This document shows positions 19,396 through 27,895 of a stretch of 64,000 bases of DNA, in pieces. The first letter of the stretch is position 1. Each line of letters starts with the position of its first letter. Origin of the DNA: JARFQW01 sp963842955 (GTDB lineage: Bacteria > Pseudomonadota > Gammaproteobacteria > Steroidobacterales > XN24); the NCBI GenBank assembly GCA_963842955.1, contig CAWJIJ010000007.1, positions 353,430 to 417,429 on the forward strand. The letters run 5' to 3'. The translations under genes were made by a program, and so were the position numbers. The notes below the pieces were generated by a model. The model had not been told where the DNA came from. It did no database searches and was given only the letters and a program-made list of their open reading frames with translations.

Positions 19396-19698
19396 ATGAG
19401 TGAGGTCCCGTGCGGCGGTCGCGCCGACGGCGACTGGGTCGTCTACATGGTCCGCTGCGCGGACGGATCCCTCTATACGGGTGTGGCAAAGAATCTTGCG
19501 GCCCGGATCAAACAGCACAACCTCGGAACAGGGGCCCGCTATACGCGAAGCCGGCGTCCCGTTGAGGTCGTCTTCAGCGAGCCGGCGCCGGACCGGGGGG
19601 CCGCCCTGCGACGGGAGGCGGCCATCAAGCGCCTGGGCCGCGGCGCAAAGCAGGCCCTGGCAGCAGGTTCGCGGAAAAAGCCGCGATCGCAGGCATAG
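19396..19698 (+). CDS. GIY-YIG endonuclease-like protein (YhbQ/UPF0213 type)
   Basis: A 100-residue single-domain GIY-YIG protein. The motif reads VYMVRCADGSLYTGVAKNL (Tyr pair and Gly), followed by ARIKQHN and the conserved Glu of LRREAAIKRL. Size and sequence are typical of YhbQ-like proteins, which have nuclease activity on branched or damaged DNA in some members. The ATG at 19396 is preceded by GGGGG. It is convergent with the GST gene. Confidence 0.88.
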   Translation: MSEVPCGGRADGDWVVYMVRCADGSLYTGVAKNLAARIKQHNLGTGARYTRSRRPVEVVFSEPAPDRGAALRREAAIKRLGRGAKQALAAGSRKKPRSQA

Positions 19699-19741
19699 TC
19701 GGCACGGCCGGGTCTCGCCAGGTCGCCGGTGGCCCCCGAAC

Positions 19742-20341
19742 TCAGGCATCGCCCTGTTCCAGGGCCATGGCCTTACCGTAGGCGCCTCGTTGGAGACAGC
19801 GGTCGGCATACGCGTTCAGGACCGTTGAGGGCGGCAACAGGCCGAAGGTACGAAGAAAAATGGCGCTCGACCCGAGCATCACGTCCGCCGCGGAGAACGT
19901 CTCACCCAGTATCCAGGACCGATCCGCCAACTCCGACTCCCAGGTGGCGATCATGGAATCGAAATCTCCCCAGCCATGAGAGCCAGGGTTGGGCGTCCAG
20001 CCGCCGGCTTTCTCCGCCATGGCCGGCTCCACGGCGCCTGGCGTAAAGAACATCCAGAACAGAAACCGGCCTCGATCAGGATGATCCAGCGGCGGCGACA
20101 GGCGCCCAAGTCCGTATCGATCGGCGAGGTAGAGACAGATCGCGGCCGAATCAGCCACCCGGACCCCATCGTCATCCAGGGCCGGGACCTTGCCCATGGG
20201 GCTTGCTGCCCGAAAACCGGGTTCCGTCTTGGCTTCCGGATCCCGGATATCCACCGGCACCAGGTCGTATTCGGCGTCCAATTCCTCCAGAATCCAGACT
20301 ATGCGTGACGATCGGGTCCGCGGGCACCAGTAGAGTTTCAT
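19742..20341 (-). CDS. Glutathione S-transferase family protein
   Basis: A 199-residue GST. The N-terminal thioredoxin-like domain begins MKLYWCPRTRSSRIVWILEE, with a Ser/Arg-containing active-site turn and the cis-Pro/glutathione-binding MGKVPALDDDG and VADSAAICLYLADRYG. The all-alpha C-terminal domain includes ILGETFSAADVMLGS. These enzymes conjugate glutathione to electrophiles or act in reductive dehalogenation; the substrate is not predictable. The start at 20341 gives the expected N-terminus; longer open sequence upstream has unrelated composition. Confidence 0.92.
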   Translation of the reverse strand: MKLYWCPRTRSSRIVWILEELDAEYDLVPVDIRDPEAKTEPGFRAASPMGKVPALDDDGVRVADSAAICLYLADRYGLGRLSPPLDHPDRGRFLFWMFFTPGAVEPAMAEKAGGWTPNPGSHGWGDFDSMIATWESELADRSWILGETFSAADVMLGSSAIFLRTFGLLPPSTVLNAYADRCLQRGAYGKAMALEQGDA

Positions 20342-20444
20342 TTCGGTTTCCTCGGTGATGGTGGAGGCCGGGCGCCAGGCCGCGGGCGCGACGAACCGGT
20401 CGGACCGTCTTAAGATGGGCACCTGGAAGCAACGGAGGCGGGAA

Positions 20445-21362
20445 ATGCGAGGACGGATTGCTCTTGGCCTGGGGCTGGGAATAGGGATGATCAGCATGAC
20501 GGCGCAGGCCCAGTCCACGGCGTGCTTGCCAGATCCGTCCGGACGCACCCACGAGGAAGTGGCCAGCCAGCTGAACGCGACCGCCGACGTGGTCATGGCC
20601 GGCGCGGTGCTCAAGGTCGCGCCGGTGATCCAGGACGGAGTGGAGCGCACCTACGTATTCATGGAATCCCGGCGAATCTGGCGGGGTTTTGTGCCGCAGT
20701 ATTTCCGGTTTCCGCTCGGCTCCTGCGCTGAGCTGTACCAGTCCGGGGTGAAGTACCTGCTTTTCCTGGATCGGGACCCCCGTGCGCCCCAGGGCGAGTA
20801 TCGACTCGCCTCCGGTAGCTATGCGCGCCCGTTCAAGGTGGCGGAGCACGAAGACCTCGTGGATGAACTGGGGGATCCGAAGGTTCGCTGGAACTCCGGT
20901 CGGCGCACGGGGCCGGACCTGGTTCCCGGGCCCGCCGATGGCTACGTGGCCCTGCCCGTGGCCGCCGTGCCGGTCGGCGCTGCCGCTGTTCCGACGCCCA
21001 CCGGCGTTGTGCAGGACCGGGACCTCCAGGAGGTGGTCCTGGACAAAGACTGTGCGCCCGCGCCCGAGGGCGAGCGCGGTCGCTGTATCGAAGCGATACC
21101 TGCCTACCCGCCGGCTGCAGCGGCCGGCTGTATTGCCGGACGCGTTATCGCGAACGTCAACGTGGAAGCCAGCGGCGAGGTGCTTTTCGTGAACGTCGTG
21201 GAAGAGGATCCCGTTGACCAGGGCTTTGCCACTCGCGCGGTCGAGGCGCTGCTGCAGACCCGGTTCCAGCCGGCAGCGGGGGCTGCGGGATCAATGCCAA
21301 TCGAGGTTCGCCGGGAGACGGTTCTTTTCGAGCCCGCCAATTGTTCCGATGGGGCTCCGTAG
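20445..21362 (+). CDS. Secreted protein with NTR/TIMP-like region and TonB C-terminal-like domain
   Basis: A 305-residue exported protein (signal peptide MRGRIALGLGLGIGMISMTAQAQS). The N-terminal half has a cysteine near the mature N-terminus (ACLPDPSG), repeated beta-strands and a second cysteine in RFPLGSCAELYQSG before VKYLLFLDRDP. This resembles bacterial NTR/TIMP-like OB-fold proteins; that is a recognition-level inference. The last ~80 residues (YPPAAAAGCIAGRVIANVNV, then SGEVLFVNVV and AVEALLQTRFQPA) match a TonB C-terminal domain, here without the TonB membrane anchor. Start at 20445 has GGAGG at 20434-20438. The following META lipoprotein starts inside its last codons, so the pair is coupled. 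Confidence 0.75.
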   Translation: MRGRIALGLGLGIGMISMTAQAQSTACLPDPSGRTHEEVASQLNATADVVMAGAVLKVAPVIQDGVERTYVFMESRRIWRGFVPQYFRFPLGSCAELYQSGVKYLLFLDRDPRAPQGEYRLASGSYARPFKVAEHEDLVDELGDPKVRWNSGRRTGPDLVPGPADGYVALPVAAVPVGAAAVPTPTGVVQDRDLQEVVLDKDCAPAPEGERGRCIEAIPAYPPAAAAGCIAGRVIANVNVEASGEVLFVNVVEEDPVDQGFATRAVEALLQTRFQPAAGAAGSMPIEVRRETVLFEPANCSDGAP

Positions 21363-22308
21363 CAACCACCTCGCTTGCGGACTTCGGTGCCTTCGCCTCG
21401 GTTTTCTGATTTGCGCTGGGGCTGGCTCTGTCTGCCTGCGAATCGCAGGACGAGGGCGCCGGATTCCGGGACCCGGCCAATGGTGCATACACCGGTCTTC
21501 CCGAGCTTCCTGCGACGCTTCGCCTGACCGATGGTCGCTGGGAGGGGGAGCCCGTGGTGCCAGGCGGCGCGTCCAGGCCGTCTGTCAGCATGGTCCCGGG
21601 GTTTCGTGTCTCCGGTGACCTGGGCGCGGACGGGTCCTCCGACACCGTCGTCATGCTGGCCGTCAACCACGGCGGATCTGGTGAGTTTCTCTATGCAGTG
21701 CTGCTGCAGAAGGCGGATGACTTCTGGGTCCAGGCGGACCTGCTGCCGCTCGGGGATCGTGTCCAGCTGCGCGGCGGACGAATCGACCGTGGCGCTCTGT
21801 TCCTGCACCTCGTGGAGGCCGGCCCCCGTGATGCCGCCTGCTGCCCGGGGGATGTGGTCACCCGCGGGTGGCGTCCGGACACTGACGGCACATTGTCGGC
21901 GTTTGACACGGGCATACCGCGAACGCGTCTTGCCTGGGCCACGCTCGACGGGAGCGCATGGGTGCTGCACTCATGGAGCGTGGTCGAAGAAAGCCGCTTC
22001 CGAGCCTTCGCTGACCCTGATGGCGGGCCCGGGAACGGCCTCGGGGGCGTCCGGCTGCAATCGTTATTCTCTGGCCGTCGAAGATGGCGCCTCTCCGGGG
22101 GAGGTGTCCTTCGGCCCGGCCGCCGGAACACGCAAGGCGTGCCCGGATCCCCTGATGGACATCGAGAAACGCTACCTGCGACCGGCTGGCACAGGTTAAG
22201 AAGCTGGGTTTCCTGGGCGGCCGGCTGGCCCTTTCCTACCAGGATTCCGAGGGCTGGGACCGGATGTTGTTCGATCCTGTTGCAATCCGGGAGCCGCCAG
22301 CAAACTGA
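21349..22308 (+). pseudogene. Lipoprotein with META/HslJ-like C-terminal domain, three frameshifts as given
   Basis: Conserved sequence continues through three frames. It starts at the ATG at 21349 (MGLRSNHLACGLRCLRLGFLI). After about 21412 the frame shifts to give LGLALSACES, a lipobox with Cys, and a long VSMVPGFRVSGDLGADG-type repeat region. After about 22025 the META domain appears (GASGCNRYSLAVED, then GPAAGTRKACPDPLMDIE). After about 22173 it continues DRLAQVKKLGFLGGRLALSY to the stop at 22306-22308. META/HslJ domains are known from a heat-inducible envelope protein and other lipoproteins. Each step is one extra base, which suggests consensus errors rather than decay because both flanks are conserved each time. 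It overlaps the upstream secreted gene by 14 bases. Confidence 0.7.
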
Positions 22309-22380
22309 ACCCCGGCGCGAGCCGGCAGTCTCCGCGCCGGGTTTGCGGCTGCGCTTGGCGGCCGCGGAGGGAGGGCAAAA

Positions 22381-22818
22381 GTGCTCAACACGGTTTTCGG
22401 TGAAATTCGTGATGGCCGGATTCCGAGGCTCACGTTCCTGGTCGCCCTGCTCGCGCTGAGCGCCGCCGGCATGGCCATCATGTTGGGCGTGTTCTGGGTC
22501 TCCGGTGCAGCCGAGGCGGCCGCGTCGACGGGGCCGGGCGCCGACTCGGCCGAGCGCGTCGCGGAGAGCCTGGGGCGGGGCTGGCTGCTGTTCCTGTCCG
22601 GAATCGGGGTGACCGTGTTCTTCGGACAGGCCAATCTCTGGGCCAAGCGAATCCGTGACCTGGGTCTGCCTGGCTGGTGGACCGTTCTCGGCATCGTCGT
22701 GGCGGTTGCGCTGGTCTCACGACTGGCATCGGACACGGCGGCCTCTGCGCTGAACCTGAGTCTGTTGCTGGCTCTGCTCCTGGTTCCCGGCCGCCCGCCG
22801 CCAGTGACGTCAACTTGA
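22381..22818 (+). CDS. DUF805 family small membrane protein
   Basis: A 145-residue protein with three to four transmembrane helices (RLTFLVALLALSAAGMAIML; GWLLFLSGIGVTVFFGQANL; WTVLGIVVAVALVSRL). Its family signature is AKRIRDLGLPGWWTVL, matching the A-R/K-R-L/I-R/H-D-G-x-S/P-G-W-W pattern of DUF805. These proteins are uncharacterised inner-membrane proteins. The GTG at 22381 follows GGAGGGAGGG. Its 3' end lies in a proline-rich tail. Confidence 0.8.
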   Translation: MLNTVFGEIRDGRIPRLTFLVALLALSAAGMAIMLGVFWVSGAAEAAASTGPGADSAERVAESLGRGWLLFLSGIGVTVFFGQANLWAKRIRDLGLPGWWTVLGIVVAVALVSRLASDTAASALNLSLLLALLLVPGRPPPVTST

Positions 22819-23226
22819 GCCTGCCTGGCCCGGACGGTTGCTGGCCGCTATCAGGCCCGTCATCCGGTGGCCGCGAGGCGCCGCGTTGGCTTGGCCCGGT
22901 GCAGCATCCAGTGCAACAAAACATTCGCTGCGGCCGTTTTCCCCTTCTGCTAATATCAGAAGAGTTTTCGCTGGGACAAATGTCCGACGGCGCCACGTTA
23001 TCGCTGATTACCATGATCGGATCCTGCCTGCTCCCAGCCTGACCATCTCGTATGTTTTTCTATTTTTCGATTCGCGTTAGACGCGGCGCGACGGCCAATA
23101 CCCGACTCCGGTTCGGGACGGCTGTGTGTGCCTGCGCGCGATTCGAGGAGCAACCTCGGCCGCCCATGCCTTCTGGCGTCGGGCACGGGCGGTCGTGACC
23201 AATCCTGAGACGCCCGGAAGTCTGGA
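22819..23226. other. Intergenic region and leader before the RRM gene
   Basis: About 410 bases without a supported gene. A 6-bp hairpin CTTCTG/CAGAAG spans 22944-22962 and is followed by AGTTTTC, a weak terminator-like element. The 160 bases before the RRM start are AT-richer in part and could be a long leader, as is common for genes encoding cold-shock or RRM proteins, but I see no recognisable riboswitch. Confidence 0.35.
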
Positions 23227-23520
23227 ATGAATATATACGTAGGCAATCTTCCCTATCAGGTGACCGACGACGAACTGCGTCAGGTCTTCGAACAGTTTGG
23301 CGCGGTGTCCTCCGCCCGGGTCATCATGGACCGGGAAACGCAGCGCTCCAAGGGCTTTGGCTTCGTCGAAATGGACAAGGACGACGATGCCAATGCCGCG
23401 ATTCAGAGCCTCAACGGGTCTGACTACAACGGGCGTCCGCTGCGGGTCAACGAGGCCCGCCCGCGGGAGGATCGTCCTCGCGGTGGCGGTGGCGGCGGCG
23501 GCGGCTGGGATCGCGGTTAG
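23227..23520 (+). CDS. RRM-domain RNA-binding protein
   Basis: A 97-residue single RRM protein: RNP2 IYVGNL (residues 3-8) and RNP1 KGFGFVEM (about 41-48), in the order expected of the beta-alpha-beta-beta-alpha-beta fold, with a short Arg/Gly tail (PRGGGGGGGGWDRG). This is the small glycine-rich RNA-binding type found in cyanobacteria and many proteobacteria and often linked to cold adaptation. GGAAG sits close before the ATG. Confidence 0.93.
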   Translation: MNIYVGNLPYQVTDDELRQVFEQFGAVSSARVIMDRETQRSKGFGFVEMDKDDDANAAIQSLNGSDYNGRPLRVNEARPREDRPRGGGGGGGGWDRG

Positions 23521-23607
23521 GCCCGACTCCTGCGGGGTCCCTGTGGACCCCCGTCGCTTTCGCAGGATGTGTCCGCGTGGCAGGTTTTCCGCCTCGCGTA
23601 AATGATT

Positions 23608-23637
23608 TCCGGCCGGCGTCTGCGGGCGCCGGCCGGA
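23608..23637. terminator. GC-rich inverted repeat, possible terminator
   Basis: Perfect 11-bp stem (23608-23618 with 23627-23637) and an 8-base loop between the RRM and MOSC genes. No T-run follows on either strand, so activity as an intrinsic terminator is doubtful. A second smaller GGGGTCC/GGACCCC hairpin lies at 23534-23551. Confidence 0.35.
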
Positions 23638-23684
23638 GCGTTGGCTATTGACTGTCTACTGCCGCCCCGTCGCAGGAGGGCTCC

Positions 23685-24131
23685 ATGGCCGCATTGCGTG
23701 GTATTGCATGGCGTGAAGGCAAGCGGGCGCCCATGCGGACGCCGGACAGGGCCGCCGTTCTCGTGGAGTCCGGCGTAGCCGCCGATTCCCGGGGCCGCCC
23801 CGGGTCGCGCCAGGTGACTGTGCTCACATCCGCCGGATGGGACGCTGCCTGCGCCGAAGTCCGTGCAGAATTGCCCTGGCACACCCGACGGGCGAACCTG
23901 CTGGTCGAGGGCCTGGATCTCGCCGGGACGACAGGGCAACGCCTGCGTATCGGCAAACTGGTGCTGCAGGTGACCGGCGAGCTCGAACCGTGCAGCCGAA
24001 TGGATGAGGCCCATCACGGACTTCGCCAGGCGCTGGCTCCCGATTGGCGGGGCGGCGTCACCTGCCGGGTCCTGGAAGGGGGCGAAATCGCCGTGGGCGA
24101 TTCGGTGATACTCGAGGCGCCGCGGGAGTGA
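23685..24131 (+). CDS. MOSC domain-containing protein
   Basis: A 148-residue stand-alone MOSC domain, the beta-barrel that carries sulfur in molybdenum-cofactor sulfurase and related YiiM-type proteins. The conserved nucleus is visible: GVAADSRGRPGSRQVTVLT, RRANLLVEGLDL and the Cys-containing GELEPCSRMDEAHHGL, which supplies the sulfur-carrying or metal-contacting cysteine. A strong AGGAGGG lies eight bases before the ATG. The biological partner is unknown. Confidence 0.85.
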   Translation: MAALRGIAWREGKRAPMRTPDRAAVLVESGVAADSRGRPGSRQVTVLTSAGWDAACAEVRAELPWHTRRANLLVEGLDLAGTTGQRLRIGKLVLQVTGELEPCSRMDEAHHGLRQALAPDWRGGVTCRVLEGGEIAVGDSVILEAPRE

Positions 24132-24240
24132 GCTTCGACGCCCGTGGGCCGGCTTGATCATCCCGGGTTCCAAGCGCGGTCGGGGGGCGCCGGTTGACCC
24201 GCTGCGGGCGTGCTCTCGCCGCTGAGGCCACTGCCTGAAC

Positions 24241-24646
24241 ATGATGACGCTGGCTCTGATGACCCTCCTGCTCTCTGATGCTTCGGCCCTGCCGGGTTCC
24301 GTCGGGTTCCATCGCTGGAACGACCGTGTGATTGCTGATTTTTTCGCCGGCCGAGGACGACCCTCGCCTTGAGCATTTCGATGCGCGCCTCGAATCCCTT
24401 GCCTGTGCCGTAGACAATCGCGATCTCGTGGTTTACCGCTACGCAGGTCCGGCGGGGGCCGGCAAGGAGGGCCCGAGGCGAATCTACGGGATAGACGAGG
24501 ATGCGTTCGTTGTCGTCTTGATCGGCAAGGACGGTGGCGAGAAGTACCGCGCCGAGGGGGCGGTCGATCCGCGCGACGTTCTGGGAATCATCGACGCGAT
24601 GCCGATGCGCCGGGCCGAGGCGGCGGGCGATCGGCCCTGCCCGTGA
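24241..24646 (+). pseudogene. DUF4174 family secreted protein, one frameshift as given
   Basis: A signal peptide (MMTLALMTLLLSDASA) and FHRWNDRV are in one frame from the ATG at 24241; LLIFSPAEDDPRLEHFDARL and VVLIGKDGGEKYR continue in the next frame after about 24331. The two parts make a contiguous DUF4174 protein of about 134 residues, in which such a signal peptide and LLVFAP-type strand are normally joined. The break reads as one extra base near the A at 24331. DUF4174 has a thioredoxin-fold-like pattern and unknown function. It is convergent with purD (19 bases). Confidence 0.65.
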
Positions 24647-24665
24647 TGCGAGCTTCGCTCGGCCG

Positions 24666-25961
24666 TCAGGCCTTCCGGCCAAGCCGCGCAATGGCGCGAT
24701 GGCCGATATCCCGCCGAAAGGCCATGCCGTCCCAGCAGATGCCGGCCACGAGCTCATAGGCCGCGGTCTGGGCGGCGGCCACGTCGGCGCCCAGCGCCGT
24801 GGCGCAGAGGACCCGGCCGCCATCGGTGACCACGGCCCCGTTTTCGGTTCGGGTGCCGGCGTGAAAAATCTTCCGATCCTCGCGGCCGGCGTCGGCGTCC
24901 AGGCCGCCGATGGGCAGGCCGGTCGCATACTCGCCCGGATAGCCTCCGGACGCGAGCACGACCCCAAGGCTGGGCCTCGGGTCCCATTCCGCGCTGACCG
25001 TGTCCAGCTTGCCGTCCAGGGCGGCGAGGCAAAGAGCGGGAAGGTCGGAGCGCAGCCGCATCATGATCGGCTGGGTCTCCGGGTCGCCGAAACGACAGTT
25101 GAATTCCAGCACGCGGGGCGTCCCGTCCGACCCGATCATCAGGCCGGCGTAAAGGAAACCCGTGTAGGGCGTGCCGTCAGCGATCAGGCCCCTGACGGTC
25201 GGGTCCATGACCTCCCGCATGATGCGTTCGTGCATGGCCTCGGTCACCACGGGGGCCGGAGAGTACGCGCCCATGCCACCGGTGTTGGGTCCTGTATCAC
25301 CGTCGTCCCGGGCCTTGTGGTCCTGGGAGGTGGCCAGCGGCAGAATGTGCGTGCCGTCCACAATGGCAATGAAGCTGGCTTCCTCGCCGGTCAGGAATTC
25401 CTCGATGACAATTTTCCGGCCGGCCTCTCCGAAGGCCCCTCCCGTGAGCATGTCTCGCGCAGCGGCTTCCGCGTCCTCGATGCGGGTCGCGACAACAACG
25501 CCCTTGCCTGCCGCGAGCCCATCCGCCTTTACGACCAGCGGTGCGCCTCGCGAGCGGATAAAGCTCAGCGCCTCCCCAAGGTCGGTAAACGCCCCGTAGG
25601 CGGCCGTCGGAATGCCGTGGCGCTCGAGAAAAGCCTTGGTATACGCCTTGGAGCCCTCGAGCCTGGCAGCTTCCGCCCGGGGGCCGAAGCACTTGAGACC
25701 GGCGCTCTCGAAGTGATCGACGACACCCGCCACGAGCGGGGCCTCCGGTCCGACAATGGTGAGGTCGATGGCGTTCTCGATGGCGAAAGCGCGGAGACCG
25801 TCGATATCGTTTGCCGACAGCGGCACGTTGGTGACGCCGGGCTCCCGTGCGGTCCCCGCATTGCCCGGGGCGACAAAGACCGTTTCAACCTGTGGTGACT
25901 GCGCTGCTTTCCAGGCCAGCGCATGCTCGCGGCCGCCGTTGCCGATTACCAGGATCTTCAT
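24666..25961 (-). CDS. purD: Phosphoribosylamine-glycine ligase
   Basis: The 431-residue PurD, an ATP-grasp ligase that joins glycine to 5-phosphoribosylamine in the second step of purine synthesis. The N-terminal MKILVIGNGGREHALAWK dinucleotide-like loop, the ATP-grasp PLVVKADGLAAGKGV and the signature GPNTGGMGAYSPAP are intact. Length is that of E. coli PurD (429). It ends the aroQ-to-purD unidirectional run and follows purH after 30 bases, the usual purHD arrangement. Confidence 0.97.
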   Translation of the reverse strand: MKILVIGNGGREHALAWKAAQSPQVETVFVAPGNAGTAREPGVTNVPLSANDIDGLRAFAIENAIDLTIVGPEAPLVAGVVDHFESAGLKCFGPRAEAARLEGSKAYTKAFLERHGIPTAAYGAFTDLGEALSFIRSRGAPLVVKADGLAAGKGVVVATRIEDAEAAARDMLTGGAFGEAGRKIVIEEFLTGEEASFIAIVDGTHILPLATSQDHKARDDGDTGPNTGGMGAYSPAPVVTEAMHERIMREVMDPTVRGLIADGTPYTGFLYAGLMIGSDGTPRVLEFNCRFGDPETQPIMMRLRSDLPALCLAALDGKLDTVSAEWDPRPSLGVVLASGGYPGEYATGLPIGGLDADAGREDRKIFHAGTRTENGAVVTDGGRVLCATALGADVAAAQTAAYELVAGICWDGMAFRRDIGHRAIARLGRKA

Positions 25962-25991
25962 GCTCGTTGACCGCCCCCCGGCAGCGAAGAA

Positions 25992-27548
25992 TCAGTGTCT
26001 GAAATGTCGCATCCCGGTAAACACCATGGCCAGTCCATGCTCGTTTGCCGCGCGGATAACTTCCTCGTCCCGAATGGAACCGCCGGGCTGGATAATGGCT
26101 GAGATGCCATGTTCCGCACCGGCATCGACACCGTCGCGAAACGGGAAAAACGCGTCCGACGCCATCACCGAGCCCTTAACGGCCAGGCCGGCGTCCACCG
26201 CCTTCATGGCCGCCACCCGGGTACTGTAGACGCGGCTCATCTGGCCCGCGCCGACGCCGATGGTCATCTGGTCCTTGCAGAAAACGATGGCATTGGACTT
26301 GACGAACTTGACGACCTTCCAGGCAAACAGCAGGTCACGAATCTCGTGCTCTCCGGGCGCCCGGTCGGTTACCACCTGCAGGTCCTCGGCGGCCACGAGG
26401 GCGAGGTCCGCGTCCTGCACGAGGAGGCCGCCGTTGACCCGTTTCATGTCCAGCAGCGGCGGGCGCTCCATGTCCCACCAGCCGGTGGAGAGCACACGGA
26501 CATTCTTCTTGCGCGCGAGGATCTCGCGAGTGCCCTCGGAGATTTCCGGTGCGATGATGACCTCAACGAACTGGCGGGTCACTATTTCTTCGGCGGTTTC
26601 CGGATCCAGCGCCCGGTTCAGGGCAATGATTCCGCCGAACGACGAGGTCGGATCGGTCGAAAAGGCTCGCTTGTAGGCCGCCAGTGCCGTTTCCGCGACC
26701 GCCACTCCGCAGGGATTCGCGTGCTTGACGATCACGCAGGCCGGCTCATAAAACTGCTTGACGCACTCCAGCGCAGTGTCTGCATCGGCAATGTTATTGA
26801 ACGACAGGGCCTTGCCCTGCACGCTCCGGGCGCGGCTGACGGATGCGCCTGTCGGTCCTGACTCGGCATAGAAGGCCGCGGACTGGTGCGGATTCTCGCC
26901 GTAGCGCAGGTCGCCCAGCTTGTGGAGCGGCAGGAGGAAGTCACCAGGAAAACGATCCGTGTCGTTCAGGTACTGCTTCGCGAGGTACTGCGCCACGGTC
27001 GCATCGTAGGCGGCGGTGTGCTGGAACGTTTTTGCCGCAAGCCGATTGCGAAGACCCGCATCCAGCCTTCCCTCGCCCAGCGCGGCGAGGACCTCCGGGT
27101 AGTCCGCCGGATCCACGACGACCGCGACGTGGGCATGGTTCTTCGCCGCCGCGCGGAGCATGGCGGGTCCGCCGATGTCGATATTCTCGATTGCCTCGTC
27201 GAGGCTGCAGTCGGGTGCGGCGATGGTCTCCCGAAACGGATATAAATTGACGACGACCAGATCGATCGGCTCGATGCCATGCTCGGCCATGACGTCGTCG
27301 TCCGTGCCACGGCGGCCGAGCAGCCCGCCATGGACCCGGGGATGAAGAGTCTTTACCCGCCCGTCCATAATCTCGGGAAACCCGGTGTAATCGGCGACAT
27401 CGGTCACCGGAACCTCGAGATCCCGAAGCAGGCGGGCGGTGCCGCCGGTGGACAGAATCTCCACGCCGGCCTCATGCAGGCCCCGGGCGAAAATATCCAG
27501 GCCGCTCTTGTCCGAAACGCTGATCAGCGCCCGCCGGATCGTGCTCAT
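25992..27548 (-). CDS. purH: Bifunctional AICAR formyltransferase/IMP cyclohydrolase
   Basis: PurH of 518 residues with the N-terminal MGS-like cyclohydrolase (ALISVSDKSGLDIFARGL, STGGTARLL, DGRVKTLHPRVHGGLL) and the C-terminal AICAR transformylase (VIVKHANPCGVAVAE, SNAIVFCKDQMTIGVGAGQ). It catalyses the last two steps of IMP synthesis. Length is close to the E. coli enzyme (529). It lies 40 bases after fis on the same strand. Confidence 0.97.
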   Translation of the reverse strand: MSTIRRALISVSDKSGLDIFARGLHEAGVEILSTGGTARLLRDLEVPVTDVADYTGFPEIMDGRVKTLHPRVHGGLLGRRGTDDDVMAEHGIEPIDLVVVNLYPFRETIAAPDCSLDEAIENIDIGGPAMLRAAAKNHAHVAVVVDPADYPEVLAALGEGRLDAGLRNRLAAKTFQHTAAYDATVAQYLAKQYLNDTDRFPGDFLLPLHKLGDLRYGENPHQSAAFYAESGPTGASVSRARSVQGKALSFNNIADADTALECVKQFYEPACVIVKHANPCGVAVAETALAAYKRAFSTDPTSSFGGIIALNRALDPETAEEIVTRQFVEVIIAPEISEGTREILARKKNVRVLSTGWWDMERPPLLDMKRVNGGLLVQDADLALVAAEDLQVVTDRAPGEHEIRDLLFAWKVVKFVKSNAIVFCKDQMTIGVGAGQMSRVYSTRVAAMKAVDAGLAVKGSVMASDAFFPFRDGVDAGAEHGISAIIQPGGSIRDEEVIRAANEHGLAMVFTGMRHFRH

Positions 27549-27588
27549 GCCCGTAAAGACACTCCCTTCGGTAACCGCAGGCCGTTTG

Positions 27589-27876
27589 TCAGTCCATGAG
27601 GCCGTACATTCTCAGCTTCTTCCGCAGAGTGCCGCGGTTGATGCCGAGAACGGCGGCAGCACGGCTCTGATTGCCGCGCGTGTACTCCATGACCGCTTCG
27701 AAAAGCGGCCGTTCGACCTCGCTGATCACCATCTCGTAAAGGTCGCAGGGCTTGTGCCCGTTCAGAGTCGCCAGGTATTCGTCCAGCGCGGTCCGCGCCA
27801 TGCTACCCAGCGGCATTCCATCTGCTTTGCCCCGCTTCTCTTTCACAATGAGGCGATTGTTTTCCTCGTCCGTCAC
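27589..27876 (-). CDS. fis: DNA-binding protein Fis
   Basis: A 95-residue Fis protein, a nucleoid-associated homodimer that bends DNA and activates rRNA promoters. The C-terminal helix-turn-helix ends RGNQSRAAAVLGINRGTLRK; E. coli Fis is 98 residues. I chose the GTG at 27876 (VTDEENNRL), giving the usual size; a TTG at 27906 would overlap dusB and add ten residues. It is downstream of dusB, the classical dusB-fis unit; the start region of fis is adjacent to the dusB stop. Confidence 0.92.
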   Translation of the reverse strand: MTDEENNRLIVKEKRGKADGMPLGSMARTALDEYLATLNGHKPCDLYEMVISEVERPLFEAVMEYTRGNQSRAAAVLGINRGTLRKKLRMYGLMD

Positions 27877-27895
27877 TGTCGCAGTCCCTTGTCCT

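Noticed and set aside
22819..23226. Small RNA or tRNA in the gap before the RRM gene
   Set aside because: No cloverleaf or TTC-loop-like sequence recognised; only a weak hairpin.
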